A stretch of 64,000 nucleotides of DNA. It comes from Sphingomonas flavescens. GTDB taxonomy: Bacteria > Pseudomonadota > Alphaproteobacteria > Sphingomonadales > Sphingomonadaceae. Where the stretch lies: contig NZ_CP133016.1 in assembly GCF_030866745.1 (NCBI RefSeq), forward strand, positions 124,001 to 188,000. Direction: 5' to 3'. This document shows positions 44,470 through 54,587 of the stretch, one piece after another (position 1 is the stretch's first letter; each line of letters opens with the position of its first letter). The position numbers and the translations under genes were made by a program. The notes under the pieces were generated by a model. It was not told the origin of the DNA, ran no database searches, and saw nothing but the letters and a program-made list of their open reading frames with translations.

Positions 44470-45552
44470 CTAGCCGCGGTAGCGGTAGCGGCGCCCTTCC
44501 TGTTTCCCGTGCGTTAAATAGTGAGTGACTGCATCGAGTTTGGCGACCGCGACGTCCGGGTTTAGCTGGTAATAAGCACCCGGATCAAAATCGTCGGGCA
44601 GTCCGGCCGGCGTCCGCATCCGCCGCCGAATGCGCGTGACGAGGGAAGTGCTGGCGGTCTCCTCCGCATCGATGGGCGTCCCAAGATAACAATTCGGCTT
44701 CAATTTCTCCGTCGCAACATCAACGATCCGCCGCGTATCGTATTTCCCAACAGCCTCGTCGGAGAACGCCGGCGTGTAGTAGATGCAGTCGTCGAAATAA
44801 TAATGCGTCACCTGGGACCATCGTGTGCGCTTGGGGTCGAGCCGTGGACTGCCGCCATGCAACAGATTGGCAGCCCAGATCAGCGCCTGGCCCTTCCGCG
44901 CGAGGAAGGTTTCCTGTGACGCCCCCGATTGTTCGACCAATGCAGCCCAAGCCTGTTCGAAGGGCTGTTGAGCTTTGTCCCGGGGGGCATCCCAGCCGCT
45001 TCTGCCCAACATGATGTTGCTGAGGATCGGCCAGCGATGCGAGCCCGGCAGATAGGTCAGCGGGCCCGCCTCTGGATGGACGTCCTCCATCGCGAGCCAG
45101 ACGCCGCACATGAAGCGTTCGGGGATGCTGGAGAAATGGATGGAATCGCTGTGGAGGTGCTGCGCCGTCCCGACCGGAAAGTTCAGCGTCTGAAACGGGA
45201 AAGCCGGTCGGCCATAGAGTTTAGCTAAGAGATTGCTGACCTGCCGGTTTGCGGCGATCTCCCGAACATCTTCGTTGTAGACCCATGCATCCTGAATGCG
45301 GTGGCCCGCCTCTTTGACCGTGTTCGGGTCGAGGATGTCTTCGCCGAAACGCGGCGCCAAATAGTCCTGAACGCGAGCGATGCGCTCCTCGATATGGTCA
45401 TCGGGGAAATCGATGACTGCATATCCGCGTTCATGCAGATCGCGGGCGACGCGCGCTTCTTCAACCGTAAGATCTAGCTGTCCCAACAGGCGTTCGAACA
45501 GAGGAGATTCGACGTATGGTATGCCGGGAAAGATCGATCGCAGGTCGGTCAA
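44470..45552 (-). CDS. Phytanoyl-CoA dioxygenase family protein with C-terminal PDV/HY/GR module
   Basis: The 360-aa product starts with TTG at 45552. Residues about 35-270 are an Fe(II)/2-oxoglutarate-type fold of the PhyH family. Candidate iron ligands are the histidine and acid in HLHSDSIHFSSIPE and a later histidine in LLHGGSPRLDPKRTRW; GPLTYLPGSHRWP is the typical central motif. Such enzymes hydroxylate small molecules or sugars. The last 35 residues (FDPGAYYQLNPDVAVAKLD, then HYLTHGKQEGRRYR) repeat the locus module. It is downstream of a glycosyltransferase gene in the same direction, so oxidation of a capsule sugar or attached group is a possible role. Confidence 0.82.
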   Translation of the reverse strand: MTDLRSIFPGIPYVESPLFERLLGQLDLTVEEARVARDLHERGYAVIDFPDDHIEERIARVQDYLAPRFGEDILDPNTVKEAGHRIQDAWVYNEDVREIAANRQVSNLLAKLYGRPAFPFQTLNFPVGTAQHLHSDSIHFSSIPERFMCGVWLAMEDVHPEAGPLTYLPGSHRWPILSNIMLGRSGWDAPRDKAQQPFEQAWAALVEQSGASQETFLARKGQALIWAANLLHGGSPRLDPKRTRWSQVTHYYFDDCIYYTPAFSDEAVGKYDTRRIVDVATEKLKPNCYLGTPIDAEETASTSLVTRIRRRMRTPAGLPDDFDPGAYYQLNPDVAVAKLDAVTHYLTHGKQEGRRYRYRG

Positions 45553-45562
45553 GGAGACACTC

Positions 45563-47266
45563 TCACAGACGGATGACGTATTTCTCGCTGTAGCGATCCA
45601 GGTTTGGATTGTGCAGCGGGTCCTGACAATTTCTCGTGTCCCACCGCGCTTGGAGCGTGCTTAATTCCCTTCGATACCGGTCGATCTGGGACGGCGCCAT
45701 ATCGCTGCCGCGCGACTTGGACTCATGATGCAAGAGGACCGCGTGCGGGACATAAACATTCTTCCACCCCGCCGTTTGTAGCTTCAGGCAGAAATCGACA
45801 TCGTTGAAAGCGACGGTAAACTGGTCTTCGTCGAGACCGCCGACCGCTTCATACTTTCGCTTGTCCACCGTCAGGCATGCCGCGGTAACCGCACTGACGA
45901 AATGCGCCGAATGGGGCAGAGCGAAATATCCGGGTTTGTCGTTCGGTTCGAACCGGTGTGCATGGCCGGCAGCGTCGCCGATCCCGATCGTGACCCCCGC
46001 ATGCTGGATCGTGCCGTCGTCGTATAGCAGCTTGGCGCCGACGGCTCCGATGTCGGGGCGGATTGCGTAACGCATCATCTCCGACAGCCAGGCGGGCTCT
46101 ATCACTTCGGTGTCATTGTTGAGGAGGCACACATATTGGCCGTTCGCGACGGACACCGCGAAATTATTGATCGCGGAAAAATTATACGGTGCGGGGTAGT
46201 CCAGCACGCGGATGCGCAAATCCTTGGAAATCCTGGACAAGAACGCCGCGGTGGCCGGCTCGACGCTCCGATTGTCGACGATGAGGATCTCGAAGTTCTG
46301 GTAATCGGTGCGCGCAAGGACCGTTTCTATACAAGGCTGAAGAAGTTCGACCTTGTCCTTGGTCGGAATGATCAGGCTCACCATCGGTGCTGGTGACGGC
46401 AACGGCCAGGTGACGCGGGTGGTACCGAAAGGCCCCGGCGAAACGCTGCCACGTTGCCCCATCAGCGCCGCGGCGAGAGCCGTGCGCCTCTCTTCTTCAT
46501 GGCCGGGCTCCAACAGAATCGTGTGACTAAGCACGTGAGGGATGTGGAGAATGTCCTCATCGCGAGTTTGCAGAGCAGATCCCACTGTCAGGTCGGCGAT
46601 GTTTGCGATCGCCTGCTGGCTATCGACATGCTTCGCCACTGACGTCGCAATCGCCGTCGATGAGCGAAGCAAGTCCTGGGCAATGTAATATTCTCGATTC
46701 CACCGCGGCTTGAACCAGGGTGAATACCGCTCCTCTTTCTCATCCAACCGGTCTTCATCGCCGTAGATTATCGACGGCCGCGCTGCCTGGAGCGCCTGCC
46801 CCAACCGGTAGAGGGCGGTTGTGGCAAGCCGATCTCCTGCCCGGAGCGGAAGGATGTAATCGGCGTCTGCCCCCGCGAGGCGCGCGCCAATCGGCTCCGA
46901 TGGGTGCCCGATGAGTGCCCAGCCCGGATAGATCTGTCCCTCAAGCGATCGGAGCGAACGTTCGACCGCGGTCTCGTCATCGGGACCACCGTGGAGGAGT
47001 ATTCCGAAGCGCGGTTTATACTTCCAGCCATCGATGACTGCGGGGGCTTGAGCCACCGCCTCGCGGCTGTTTTCAATCCGAGCGATCCAGACTTCGTAGG
47101 CGAAAGGCAGCTCACTGCTCGCACGGAGCAAGATGTTGCGGGCGCGCACCCGCTTGCGCAGCGAACGCCAGTACAAGGCGCGCAATGCCTCACCCGGCCG
47201 ATGTCGAACGACGCGGACGAACAATCCCCAAAATCCAATTTTCGGGCTGGGTGGCAGAGCGGTCAA
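45563..47266 (-). CDS. Family 2 glycosyltransferase, with degenerate first GT domain
   Basis: The 567-aa product (TTG start at 47266) has a weak GT-A-like N-terminal half (about residues 90-240; RSLRSLEGQIYPGWALIGH, then IIYGDEDRLDEKEERYSPWF) and a well-formed second GT2 domain. The latter covers about 275-540: MVSLIIPTKDKVELLQPCIE, ILIVDNRSVEPAT, CLLNNDTEVIEPAWLSEM, and FTVAFNDVDFCLKLQ. It resembles the paired GT2 part of the large enzyme at 36-39 kb. No strong ribosome binding site is visible. It probably adds a sugar to the capsule repeat from the cytoplasmic face of the membrane. The dioxygenase gene follows by 10 bases. Confidence 0.87.
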   Translation of the reverse strand: MTALPPSPKIGFWGLFVRVVRHRPGEALRALYWRSLRKRVRARNILLRASSELPFAYEVWIARIENSREAVAQAPAVIDGWKYKPRFGILLHGGPDDETAVERSLRSLEGQIYPGWALIGHPSEPIGARLAGADADYILPLRAGDRLATTALYRLGQALQAARPSIIYGDEDRLDEKEERYSPWFKPRWNREYYIAQDLLRSSTAIATSVAKHVDSQQAIANIADLTVGSALQTRDEDILHIPHVLSHTILLEPGHEEERRTALAAALMGQRGSVSPGPFGTTRVTWPLPSPAPMVSLIIPTKDKVELLQPCIETVLARTDYQNFEILIVDNRSVEPATAAFLSRISKDLRIRVLDYPAPYNFSAINNFAVSVANGQYVCLLNNDTEVIEPAWLSEMMRYAIRPDIGAVGAKLLYDDGTIQHAGVTIGIGDAAGHAHRFEPNDKPGYFALPHSAHFVSAVTAACLTVDKRKYEAVGGLDEDQFTVAFNDVDFCLKLQTAGWKNVYVPHAVLLHHESKSRGSDMAPSQIDRYRRELSTLQARWDTRNCQDPLHNPNLDRYSEKYVIRL

Positions 47267-47312
47267 AAGACTAGCAAAACATTAGGGTTAGGTTCAGAGG
47301 GCCGCGTACATC

Positions 47313-47366
47313 AGCTTGGGAGGACAAGCTAGTTGGGGTGTTCTCGCGTTTGATCTTGGCGCGAGA
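47313..47366 (+). promoter_or_regulatory. Two hairpins in the leader of the polysaccharide export gene
   Basis: AGCTTG/CAAGCT (47313-47330, 6-base loop) and TCTCGCG/CGCGAGA (47342-47366, 11-base loop) are perfect inverted repeats between the divergent glycosyltransferase and the export lipoprotein. They could be operators or leader RNA structures. Only symmetry and position support this. Confidence 0.3.
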
Positions 47367-47419
47367 CAAGTGTTATGGGCGGCGCAGATCATCTGACCGA
47401 TTTCAGGGTTCTTCTAGAA

Positions 47420-48571
47420 ATGTGGAATAAAAGCGGACCGCGGCGGAGCGGATTGTTTCGCCGCGCAGTGGTGGTCCTGATTTGCACTTCGAGCTTGGGC
47501 GCGTGCGCAAGCTTGCCTTCGAGCGGACCGACCGGCGTCGAAATTCGTCAGGCCGTTCGCAGCAAGACCAATCAATACCCCTTCACGCTTGTCGAGCTCC
47601 AGACGATTGCGGCCGTGCCATCTCCACCCGCCGTCCCGACCTCCGACCTTAACGCGATGCCACCTCGCCCCACCGACCTCATCGGGCCTGGCGACGTCCT
47701 CAACGTCACGGTCTACGAAGCGGGCGTATCGCTGTTCGGCAGTGCGCTGAAAGCTTCGGCATTAGGCGGCGGCTCAGTCGACACGAGCTCGAGCGGTGAG
47801 CGCCTCCCGCCGATGCGAGTGGACGACTACGGTTATATCAAGGTGCCCTTTGTCGGGCGCCTTCGCGCGGCGGGGCGCACGGCGGCTGAGCTTCAAACCA
47901 TGATTCAAGGTGGCCTGCGCGGTTTGTCACAAGATCCGCAAGTTCTGGTCACGATCGAGCAGTCGATCACCAACAGTGTGATCGTAGCGGGCGAGATCTC
48001 GAAGCCGGGGCGCCTTGTCCTCGCCACGAACCGTGAATCCCTGCTCGATGCGATAGCTCTGGCGGGTGGCTACCGCGGCCAGGCCAAGGATGCGGTCGCG
48101 CGGATCCAGCGTGATGGTCAAACCTTCGAAATTCGCCTGAGCGACCTCCTCGACCTGCCGCAGCAGGACGTTGTTGTCGCGCCGGGCGATCGAATTACCC
48201 TCGTCAGCCGGCCGCAAAGCTTCTCGGTGCTGGGCGCACCGAATAAGTCGGAGGAGATTGCCTTCCCGAGAAGCCGCGTAAACCTGGCGGAAGCTGTCGC
48301 TCTGGCGGGCGGCGCCAATCCAAATGCCGGCGACGCGGCGGCAGTGTTCGTGTTCCGTTACGTGCGTCAGGCGGACGGCACTGAGCAGCCCACGGTTTAT
48401 CATCTCAACATGATGCGGCCGTCCTCGTATTTGCTGTCGCAGCGTTTTGCGATGCAGGACCGCGACGTCCTCTATATTGGCAATGCGCGCGCCAATCAGC
48501 TGACGAAGTTCATCAACCTGCTGAGCCAGTTGTTTGTGCCGGTCGCAACTGCGCGAGCGGTCACGCAGTAG
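47420..48571 (+). CDS. Outer membrane polysaccharide export lipoprotein (Wza/KpsD/CtrA-like)
   Basis: About 383 aa from the ATG at 47420, which gives a clean lipoprotein signal peptide: basic start, hydrophobic VVVLICTS, lipobox LGAC. The frame is open upstream to 47375. A Poly_export domain (about residues 75-180) reads LIGPGDVLNVTVYEAGV and VDDYGYIKVPFVGRLRAAG. One or two SLBB domains follow (SVIVAGEISKPGRLVLATN, IALAGGYRGQAKDA). This is the OPX protein that forms the outer membrane exit for capsule. It completes the export set with kpsE, kpsM and kpsT located 4 kb upstream. Confidence 0.9.
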   Translation: MWNKSGPRRSGLFRRAVVVLICTSSLGACASLPSSGPTGVEIRQAVRSKTNQYPFTLVELQTIAAVPSPPAVPTSDLNAMPPRPTDLIGPGDVLNVTVYEAGVSLFGSALKASALGGGSVDTSSSGERLPPMRVDDYGYIKVPFVGRLRAAGRTAAELQTMIQGGLRGLSQDPQVLVTIEQSITNSVIVAGEISKPGRLVLATNRESLLDAIALAGGYRGQAKDAVARIQRDGQTFEIRLSDLLDLPQQDVVVAPGDRITLVSRPQSFSVLGAPNKSEEIAFPRSRVNLAEAVALAGGANPNAGDAAAVFVFRYVRQADGTEQPTVYHLNMMRPSSYLLSQRFAMQDRDVLYIGNARANQLTKFINLLSQLFVPVATARAVTQ

Positions 48572-48599
48572 CTTTCGGCACGTCGCAAGAGGGGCAGTG

Positions 48600-49175
48600 A
48601 TGGAGTTTCGGACGTTTGCGATCGACGGGCCCGTCGAGGTCATTCCGCGCAAGATCGGGGACGAGCGGGGCTACTTTGCGGAGATCTTCCGCGCCGATAA
48701 GTTCTCCCACCATGTTCCGGACACCGCCTTCGTCCAGGATAATCAATCGCTGAGCGTTCGCGCCGGCACCATTCGGGGACTTCATTTCCAGTCTCACCCG
48801 GCCGCCCAAGGCAAGCTGGTCCGTTGCCTCTCGGGCCGAATTTTCGATGTTGCGGTTGATCTTCGAAATGGATCGCCGACCTTCGGCAAGTGGATTTCAG
48901 TCGTGCTGTCGCCTGAGGACTGCAATCAGTTGTGGGTTCCGGTGGGTTTCGGCCACGGCTTCTGCAGCCTCGAGCCGAACAGCGTGATCAGTTATCGCGT
49001 GACAGCCTATTACAGCGCCGAGAATGACAAAGGCGTCGCCTGGGATGACCCGGACATTGCGATCGAGTGGCCGCGGCTTGCGGACCCCGCGACATTATCC
49101 GCCAAGGACAAGACCCAGCCGCGACTGGCAGAACTGCCCTCATACTTCTCTATGGATGACCTCAAATGCGCGTAA
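48600..49175 (+). CDS. rfbC: dTDP-4-dehydrorhamnose 3,5-epimerase
   Basis: 191 aa from the ATG at 48600, with AGAGGGG upstream. The cupin enzyme epimerises C3 and C5 of dTDP-4-keto-6-deoxyglucose, step three of dTDP-L-rhamnose synthesis. Signature stretches are [35 protein letters not shown] with the catalytic histidine in RGLHFQ, and [17 protein letters not shown]. The C-terminal [14 protein letters not shown] is also conserved. It opens a complete rfbCBDA operon and overlaps rfbB by ten bases. Confidence 0.96.
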   Translation: MEFRTFAIDGPVEVIPRKIGDERGYFAEIFRADKFSHHVPDTAFVQDNQSLSVRAGTIRGLHFQSHPAAQGKLVRCLSGRIFDVAVDLRNGSPTFGKWISVVLSPEDCNQLWVPVGFGHGFCSLEPNSVISYRVTAYYSAENDKGVAWDDPDIAIEWPRLADPATLSAKDKTQPRLAELPSYFSMDDLKCA

Positions 49176-50224
49176 TCGTCACCGGCGGTGCCGGCTTTAT
49201 CGGCTCGGCCCTCGTCCGACATCTGGTGCTGGAGCAGCGCTATGACGTCCTCAACGTGGATGCCTTGACGTATGCCGGTTATTTGCCGTCGCTGCGGGAC
49301 GTCGAAGGCAAGGCCAACTACCGGTTTCTGCATGCCGATATCTGTGATCGCGCAGCCATGACGTCGGCGATCGCGGAGTTCGCGCCCGATCGCATCATGC
49401 ATTTGGCGGCGGAAAGTCACGTCGACCGCTCGATCACCGGAGCCGCAGACTTTGTGCAGACGAACGTCATCGGCACCTTCACGCTCTTGGAGGCCGCGCG
49501 CGAGTACTGGTCGGGCCTGGACGAAAAGACCAAGCAGGCATTGCGCTTCCTGCACGTCTCCACGGACGAAGTTTACGGTTCGCTGGGTGATAAGGGCCTG
49601 TTCACGGAGGACACGCCGTACGATCCAAGTTCGCCCTATTCGGCGTCGAAAGCGTCTTCCGACCATCTCGCCAAGGCGTGGCAGCGCACCTACGGCCTGC
49701 CGGTTGTCGTTTCCAACTGCTCGAACAACTACGGGCCCTATCACTTCCCCGAAAAACTCATTCCGCTGACCATTCTCAACGCGCTCGCGGGTGAGCGTCT
49801 GCCGGTTTACGGCAAAGGGGAGAATGTTCGCGACTGGCTGTACGTCGAAGATCATGCTCGCGCGCTTGACCTGATCGCGGAACGTGGACGGCCCGGAGAG
49901 ACGTATAACGTCGGCGGCCGGAACGAGCGGCAGAACATCGATGTCGTGCGCCGGATTTGCCAGACTCTCGACCGCCTGGTGCCTGGCAACCGGCCACGTG
50001 AGGAACTGATCGAGTTCGTCACCGATCGCCCTGGTCACGATGCGCGCTATGCGATCGATGCGACCAAGCTGGAGACGGAACTGGGCTGGCGCGCGCGAGA
50101 AAATTTCGAGAGCGGGATAGAAAAGACCGTCCAATGGTATCTGGACAACGAGTGGTGGTGGCGCCCGCTGCGCGACCGTTATTCGGGCGAGCGGCTTGGC
50201 CTGCTGAAAACCGCCAAAGGCTGA
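49166..50224 (+). CDS. rfbB: dTDP-glucose 4,6-dehydratase
   Basis: The 352-aa extended SDR converts dTDP-glucose to dTDP-4-keto-6-deoxyglucose, step two of the rhamnose pathway. The NAD motif is [29 protein letters not shown] and [13 protein letters not shown] are highly specific for RmlB, and the catalytic YxxxK is in [28 protein letters not shown] and [15 protein letters not shown] follow. The start lies within the end of rfbC and rfbD begins five bases after the stop. Confidence 0.97.
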   Translation: MRVIVTGGAGFIGSALVRHLVLEQRYDVLNVDALTYAGYLPSLRDVEGKANYRFLHADICDRAAMTSAIAEFAPDRIMHLAAESHVDRSITGAADFVQTNVIGTFTLLEAAREYWSGLDEKTKQALRFLHVSTDEVYGSLGDKGLFTEDTPYDPSSPYSASKASSDHLAKAWQRTYGLPVVVSNCSNNYGPYHFPEKLIPLTILNALAGERLPVYGKGENVRDWLYVEDHARALDLIAERGRPGETYNVGGRNERQNIDVVRRICQTLDRLVPGNRPREELIEFVTDRPGHDARYAIDATKLETELGWRARENFESGIEKTVQWYLDNEWWWRPLRDRYSGERLGLLKTAKG

Positions 50225-50229
50225 TTCCA

Positions 50230-51117
50230 ATGCGCCTCGTGGTCACGGGCCGGGAAGGGCAGGTCGTCCGCTCGCTGATGGAGCGAGCGGCGGACACGGC
50301 GGTGGAGGTAGTCTCCGTAGGGCGGCCGGAGTTGGATTTGGCCGGTGACGCTGCTGCCATTGGCGCGGCAATCGAATGCGCGCGACCGGATGCGATCGTG
50401 TCGGCCGCTGCCTACACTCAGGTTGATCGCGCGGAGACCGATCAGCATGCGGCTTTTGCGATCAATGCGGAGGGCGCCCGCGCAGTGGCCGAGGCGGCGG
50501 CTCGCCTGTCCGTTCCATTGATCCACCTATCCACAGACTACGTCTTCGATGGCACGTCGCCCTCACCCTATCGGGAAACCGACGATACCGGCCCAACCGG
50601 CGTTTATGGAAAGTCCAAACTTGCCGGCGAGCAGGCGGTTCTCGAGGCGCATGCAAACAGCGTCATCTTGCGCACTGCATGGGTGTACAGTCCGTTTGGG
50701 GCGAATTTCGTGAAAACGATGCTGCGGCTGGCAGGCGAGCGCGACGAGATCTCGGTGGTCGCCGATCAACGCGGCAATCCCACCAGCGCGCTCGATATCG
50801 CCGATGGCATTTTGAAAGTCGCATCCAACCTGCACGCGAGTCCATCGGAAGAACTTCGCGGGATATTTCACATGACGGGGCAGGGGAGCGCGACGTGGGC
50901 CGATTTCGCCGAGACGATATTCGACTTCTCGGCGGCGCTCGGCGGTCCGAACGCGGCGGTTAGGCCGATTGGGTCAGCCGATTACCCCACGCCAGCGCGG
51001 CGGCCACAGAACTCGAAACTTGACTCGAGCAAGCTTGAACAGATCCATGGCGTGACCTTGCCCATGTGGCAGGCCTCGACGAAAGAGGTCGTCCAGCGCC
51101 TCGTTAACAAGCGCTAA
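50230..51117 (+). CDS. rfbD: dTDP-4-dehydrorhamnose reductase
   Basis: 295 aa from the ATG at 50230; the open frame upstream is inside rfbB and was ignored. The SDR reduces dTDP-4-keto-L-rhamnose to dTDP-L-rhamnose. Motifs are [15 protein letters not shown] (nucleotide binding), [35 protein letters not shown], and the YxxxK in [31 protein letters not shown] is typical of RmlD. It is the third gene of the rfbCBDA operon. Confidence 0.96.
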   Translation: MRLVVTGREGQVVRSLMERAADTAVEVVSVGRPELDLAGDAAAIGAAIECARPDAIVSAAAYTQVDRAETDQHAAFAINAEGARAVAEAAARLSVPLIHLSTDYVFDGTSPSPYRETDDTGPTGVYGKSKLAGEQAVLEAHANSVILRTAWVYSPFGANFVKTMLRLAGERDEISVVADQRGNPTSALDIADGILKVASNLHASPSEELRGIFHMTGQGSATWADFAETIFDFSAALGGPNAAVRPIGSADYPTPARRPQNSKLDSSKLEQIHGVTLPMWQASTKEVVQRLVNKR

Positions 51118-51133
51118 GGGAGCAGCAATTACT

Positions 51134-52003
51134 ATGAAGGGTATCATCCTCGCTGGAGGAAGCGGGACACGGCTGTTTCCAATGACCTTGACGGTCTCCA
51201 AGCAACTGCTGCCCGTCTATGACAAGCCGCTGATCTATTACCCGCTGTCGACCCTCATGTTGGCTGGCATCCGCGAGGTGCTGGTGATTACGACGCCGCA
51301 CGATTCGGCGCTTTTCCAGCAGTTGCTCGGCGATGGAACGCAATGGGGAATGGAGATCTCGTTCGCCGTTCAGCCAGAGCCCAAGGGGCTCGCGCAGGCC
51401 TTCACCATTGGCGCCGATTTCGTGTCGGGTGGGCCTTCATGCCTCATCCTCGGCGACAATATCTTCTTCGGCCACGGGCTGTCGGAAGTGCTGGTCAATG
51501 CGCGGCAGCGAAGCAGCGGCGCTACCGTGTTCGCCTATCATGTGGCTGACCCAGAGCGATATGGCGTGGTCGACTTCGATCAGGATATGCGTGCCCTTAG
51601 TATCGAGGAAAAGCCGTCGCAGCCGAAGTCGAACTGGGCGGTGACCGGGCTCTATTTTTACGATCATCAGGTCGTCGACCTCGCCGCCAATATTCAGCCG
51701 TCCGCGCGCGGCGAATTGGAGATTACTGACGTCAATCGTGCTTATCTCGACAAAGGTGAGTTGCAGGTCGAGGTGATGGGGCGCGGTTATGCGTGGCTGG
51801 ATACGGGAACGCCCGACAGCCTGCTGGAGGCTGCCGATTTCGTCGGAACGCTTGAGCGGCGGCAGGGCACGAAAATCGCATGCCCGGAGGAAATCGCTTT
51901 CCGCTCGGGGTTTATCGATCAACCGCAACTGGAGGCTGCAATCGCCAAGCTCGGCAAGTCTGACTACGCGAATTACCTGCGGCGCGTGGCGAAAGACGGT
52001 TGA
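51134..52003 (+). CDS. rfbA: Glucose-1-phosphate thymidylyltransferase
   Basis: The 289-aa nucleotidyltransferase makes dTDP-glucose from dTTP and glucose 1-phosphate, the first step toward dTDP-rhamnose. The N-terminal motif is [17 protein letters not shown], followed by [34 protein letters not shown] and [15 protein letters not shown] are RmlA hallmarks, and [18 protein letters not shown] closes the active site. AAGGGAG precedes the start. The stop overlaps the TTG start of the next gene. Confidence 0.97.
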   Translation: MKGIILAGGSGTRLFPMTLTVSKQLLPVYDKPLIYYPLSTLMLAGIREVLVITTPHDSALFQQLLGDGTQWGMEISFAVQPEPKGLAQAFTIGADFVSGGPSCLILGDNIFFGHGLSEVLVNARQRSSGATVFAYHVADPERYGVVDFDQDMRALSIEEKPSQPKSNWAVTGLYFYDHQVVDLAANIQPSARGELEITDVNRAYLDKGELQVEVMGRGYAWLDTGTPDSLLEAADFVGTLERRQGTKIACPEEIAFRSGFIDQPQLEAAIAKLGKSDYANYLRRVAKDG

Positions 52004-52752
52004 GCCACGGTCCGACAAGGCCGACGCTGAGTGAGGTTACCCTCGTTGCCGTGACCAGCGTGGCGCTGGCCGCAACGATCGAGGCGCTGCGTAAGTCCAT
52101 GCGACAGGTGGAATTCGGCCGTGTCGTGCTTCTCAGCGACCGCAGGCCCTCCGTTTTCATGAAAGGGATCGAGTGGATCGCCATCGATCCCCTGCGGTCA
52201 CGCAGCGATTACTCTCGCTTCATGCTGCACGAGCTGTACCGGCACATCACGACCGAGCATGCTTTGTGCGTGCAATGGGATGGGTTTGTCCTGAAGGGCG
52301 ATGCATGGCGACCCACATTTACAGACTACGACTATATTGGGGCGCTATGGCCTCACTTCTCGGATGACTACCGGGTCGGCAACGGTGGCTTCTCGCTTCG
52401 ATCGCGGCGCTTGCTGGAAGCTTGCACAAGCTTGCCAGCGGACGGTTTGCACGCCGAGGATGTGCTCATCGGCCGGGTGTATCGTGAACGCTTGGAAAAC
52501 ATAGGCATCCGGTTTGCTCCAGAGGAAGTTGCTGCCGGCTTCGCTTACGAACGAACAGCGCCAACCGGGCGGGAATTTGGATTTCACGGCGCCTACAATT
52601 TGGTTCGGCATGTCTCGAAGGAGGAGGCGTCCGCTACCTTCGGCTCGCTGGACCCGCTCATGCTAACCGATGGGGAGCGGAGGGAAGTATTTCGCTGGGC
52701 CCTGCGTCGCGGCAGGTTGAACCTAGCTTGGCAGGTCATGCGCCGCCGTTAG
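52000..52752 (+). CDS. DUF5672-like putative glycosyltransferase
   Basis: The 250-aa product starts with TTG overlapping the rfbA stop. Its pattern fits DUF5672, a group distantly related to GT-A transferases: [20 protein letters not shown], then [20 protein letters not shown], then [15 protein letters not shown] and [15 protein letters not shown]. The QWDGFVL and HAEDV segments sit where GT-A enzymes carry the metal-binding acid and catalytic base. It closes the rhamnose operon, so rhamnosyl transfer is possible but unproven. There is no membrane segment. Confidence 0.75.
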   Translation: MSHGPTRPTLSEVTLVAVTSVALAATIEALRKSMRQVEFGRVVLLSDRRPSVFMKGIEWIAIDPLRSRSDYSRFMLHELYRHITTEHALCVQWDGFVLKGDAWRPTFTDYDYIGALWPHFSDDYRVGNGGFSLRSRRLLEACTSLPADGLHAEDVLIGRVYRERLENIGIRFAPEEVAAGFAYERTAPTGREFGFHGAYNLVRHVSKEEASATFGSLDPLMLTDGERREVFRWALRRGRLNLAWQVMRRR

Positions 52753-52841
52753 GGGCTCGCCCTGACCTCCTGTTGTAACAAAGCAACAATTTAAATTTAC
52801 TTTTCGGTAACTGTATTTCCGCAGGGGGGAGTGCCGGGTCG

Positions 52842-54587
52842 ATGCGGTCGCTTACCTTGACTGGAAGGCGACCTGCGATAAGGACGAGATGGCTCGGCTG
52901 GGGGTCTACTGTGATTTCGAGCGCGGCATCTATCGTGTTGCCAGACAAGGACAATTCGGACGAGGCTGACAGCCTCCCGAACCCTCGCGCGCAATTGCCC
53001 TTCCTTCGCATCCCGTCATTCCCTGGGGCGCTGCACGATCGCTTCAATCCGTTGCCCAATGCGGGCGAACAGCTTCCGGTAGATAAGATTGTCGGGCTTT
53101 TGACGCGTCACCGCGTCGGCGGGACATATTGGGCGCGCCAGCCGAACTTGCCGGCGAAACGCGTCGTCGTCCGCTCTGCCGTCACCCTCAGATACGCGGA
53201 GAAGTTCGCGGCGGGCCGACCCATTGTCGGCTGGTTCGACCGCGGCAGCGCACTCAACGGAGCTGAAACGCTGGTCGGGGATTGCGACCCGTGGCACGTG
53301 CTGGATGGCGCCAGCGCGCTGATCGCCGAACGGTCGGATGAGGTTGCGGTCGTGGCGGCGTTGCTCGGCGTGCCGGTTTACCTCGCCAAAGGTGGCGACG
53401 TTGTCGAAGCTGGCATCGACTTCACCCAGGCGCTCCGAGAGCGGTTGCCAGGGCAATATGAGAACCCGTTTACCGGCGATCCGATCAGCCTGACGGAGGC
53501 CATCGAACTTTGTGGCTTCTGGCGAAGCCTAATCGACTCGAACCGCGGGATCGCTGGCGGGTTCGGCTTTGCGTTCTGGAAGCAGGAGCGCGTGGCGCCT
53601 TTGCTCTGGAACGGCGCCGCGCCCTTCCGATTCCTGACCCGCGCAGCTGCCGTGCGACCTGCACAGGCGGTCGCCGTGTGGCGCGCGAAGACGCCGTCCT
53701 CCGTGATCGATGCGCTCGTTGCCCAAAAGTCTCCCCTGATCGAGGTCGAAGACGGTTTCCTCCGCTCGCATGGCCTTGGCGCGGATTGCATTCCACCTCT
53801 GTCGATCGTCGTCGATCGCCTGGGCGCGCATTTCGACCCCTCCCAGTCGAGTGAACTCGAGTTACTGCTCGAGGAAGGCAAGTTTTCGGACACTCTCCTT
53901 GCCCGTGCGCGGGAACTGCGCCGAGTCATCGTCGCCGCAGGCATCGGCAAGTATGGGCAAGGCGGTGCGCCGCTTGAGCGTCCGGCGGGGGAACGGCGCC
54001 ACATCCTGGTGCCGGGGCAGGTAGAAGATGATCGTGCTGTTCAGACGGGCGGCTGCGGCCTGACCTCAAATCTGGATTTGCTTCAACGCGTCCGCGCCCA
54101 GGCTCCTGACGCATTTATCATCTACAAGCCGCATCCGGACGTCGTAGCGGGCCACCGCAGGGGCGCCATTCCCGAGCGTCACTGTCGCCGCTACGCGGAC
54201 CTGATTGCCGAAGATCTTGCCATCGACCCGCTTCTCGCGATGGTTGATGAGGTTCATGTCAACACGTCTCTTGCCGGCTTTGAAGCGCTGTTGCGCGGAA
54301 AGTGCGTCACCACCCATGGAGTGCCGTTCTACGCGGGGTGGGGACTGACGCGTGATCTTGGGCCGGTGCCAGTCCGCCGCACCGCGCGGCGGTCACTCGA
54401 TGAACTTGTCGCAGCAACGTTACTGCAATATCCGCGTTACCTAGACCCCGTTACGGGTTTGCCCTGTCCTGCCGAAGTCGTTGTGGCGCGCCTCAGCCAA
54501 GCTGAATCGCGCGACCCCGGGCTGTTAGTCGGCGTCCGGAGGATGCAGGGGAAGCTCATGCGTCGCTTGAGGAGCCTGGTCCAGTGA
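52842..54587 (+). CDS. kpsC: KpsC-like capsule polysaccharide (beta-Kdo) transferase
   Basis: The 581-aa protein belongs to the Capsule_synth family. The C-terminal half (about residues 215-560) is a complete domain of the KpsC type: NPFTGDPISLTEAIELCGFW, PLIEVEDGFLRSHGLG, then IPPLSIVVDRLGAHFDPSQS, YKPHPDVVAGHRRG, VHVNTSLAGFEALLRGK and GVPFYAGWGLT. E. coli KpsC has two tandem transferase domains; here the N-terminal 210 residues lack the EDGFLRS motif and look divergent or reduced. In the ABC-dependent pathway KpsC and KpsS build the poly-Kdo linker on lysophosphatidylglycerol. The start is uncertain. It overlaps kpsS by four bases. Confidence 0.85.
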   Translation: MRSLTLTGRRPAIRTRWLGWGSTVISSAASIVLPDKDNSDEADSLPNPRAQLPFLRIPSFPGALHDRFNPLPNAGEQLPVDKIVGLLTRHRVGGTYWARQPNLPAKRVVVRSAVTLRYAEKFAAGRPIVGWFDRGSALNGAETLVGDCDPWHVLDGASALIAERSDEVAVVAALLGVPVYLAKGGDVVEAGIDFTQALRERLPGQYENPFTGDPISLTEAIELCGFWRSLIDSNRGIAGGFGFAFWKQERVAPLLWNGAAPFRFLTRAAAVRPAQAVAVWRAKTPSSVIDALVAQKSPLIEVEDGFLRSHGLGADCIPPLSIVVDRLGAHFDPSQSSELELLLEEGKFSDTLLARARELRRVIVAAGIGKYGQGGAPLERPAGERRHILVPGQVEDDRAVQTGGCGLTSNLDLLQRVRAQAPDAFIIYKPHPDVVAGHRRGAIPERHCRRYADLIAEDLAIDPLLAMVDEVHVNTSLAGFEALLRGKCVTTHGVPFYAGWGLTRDLGPVPVRRTARRSLDELVAATLLQYPRYLDPVTGLPCPAEVVVARLSQAESRDPGLLVGVRRMQGKLMRRLRSLVQ

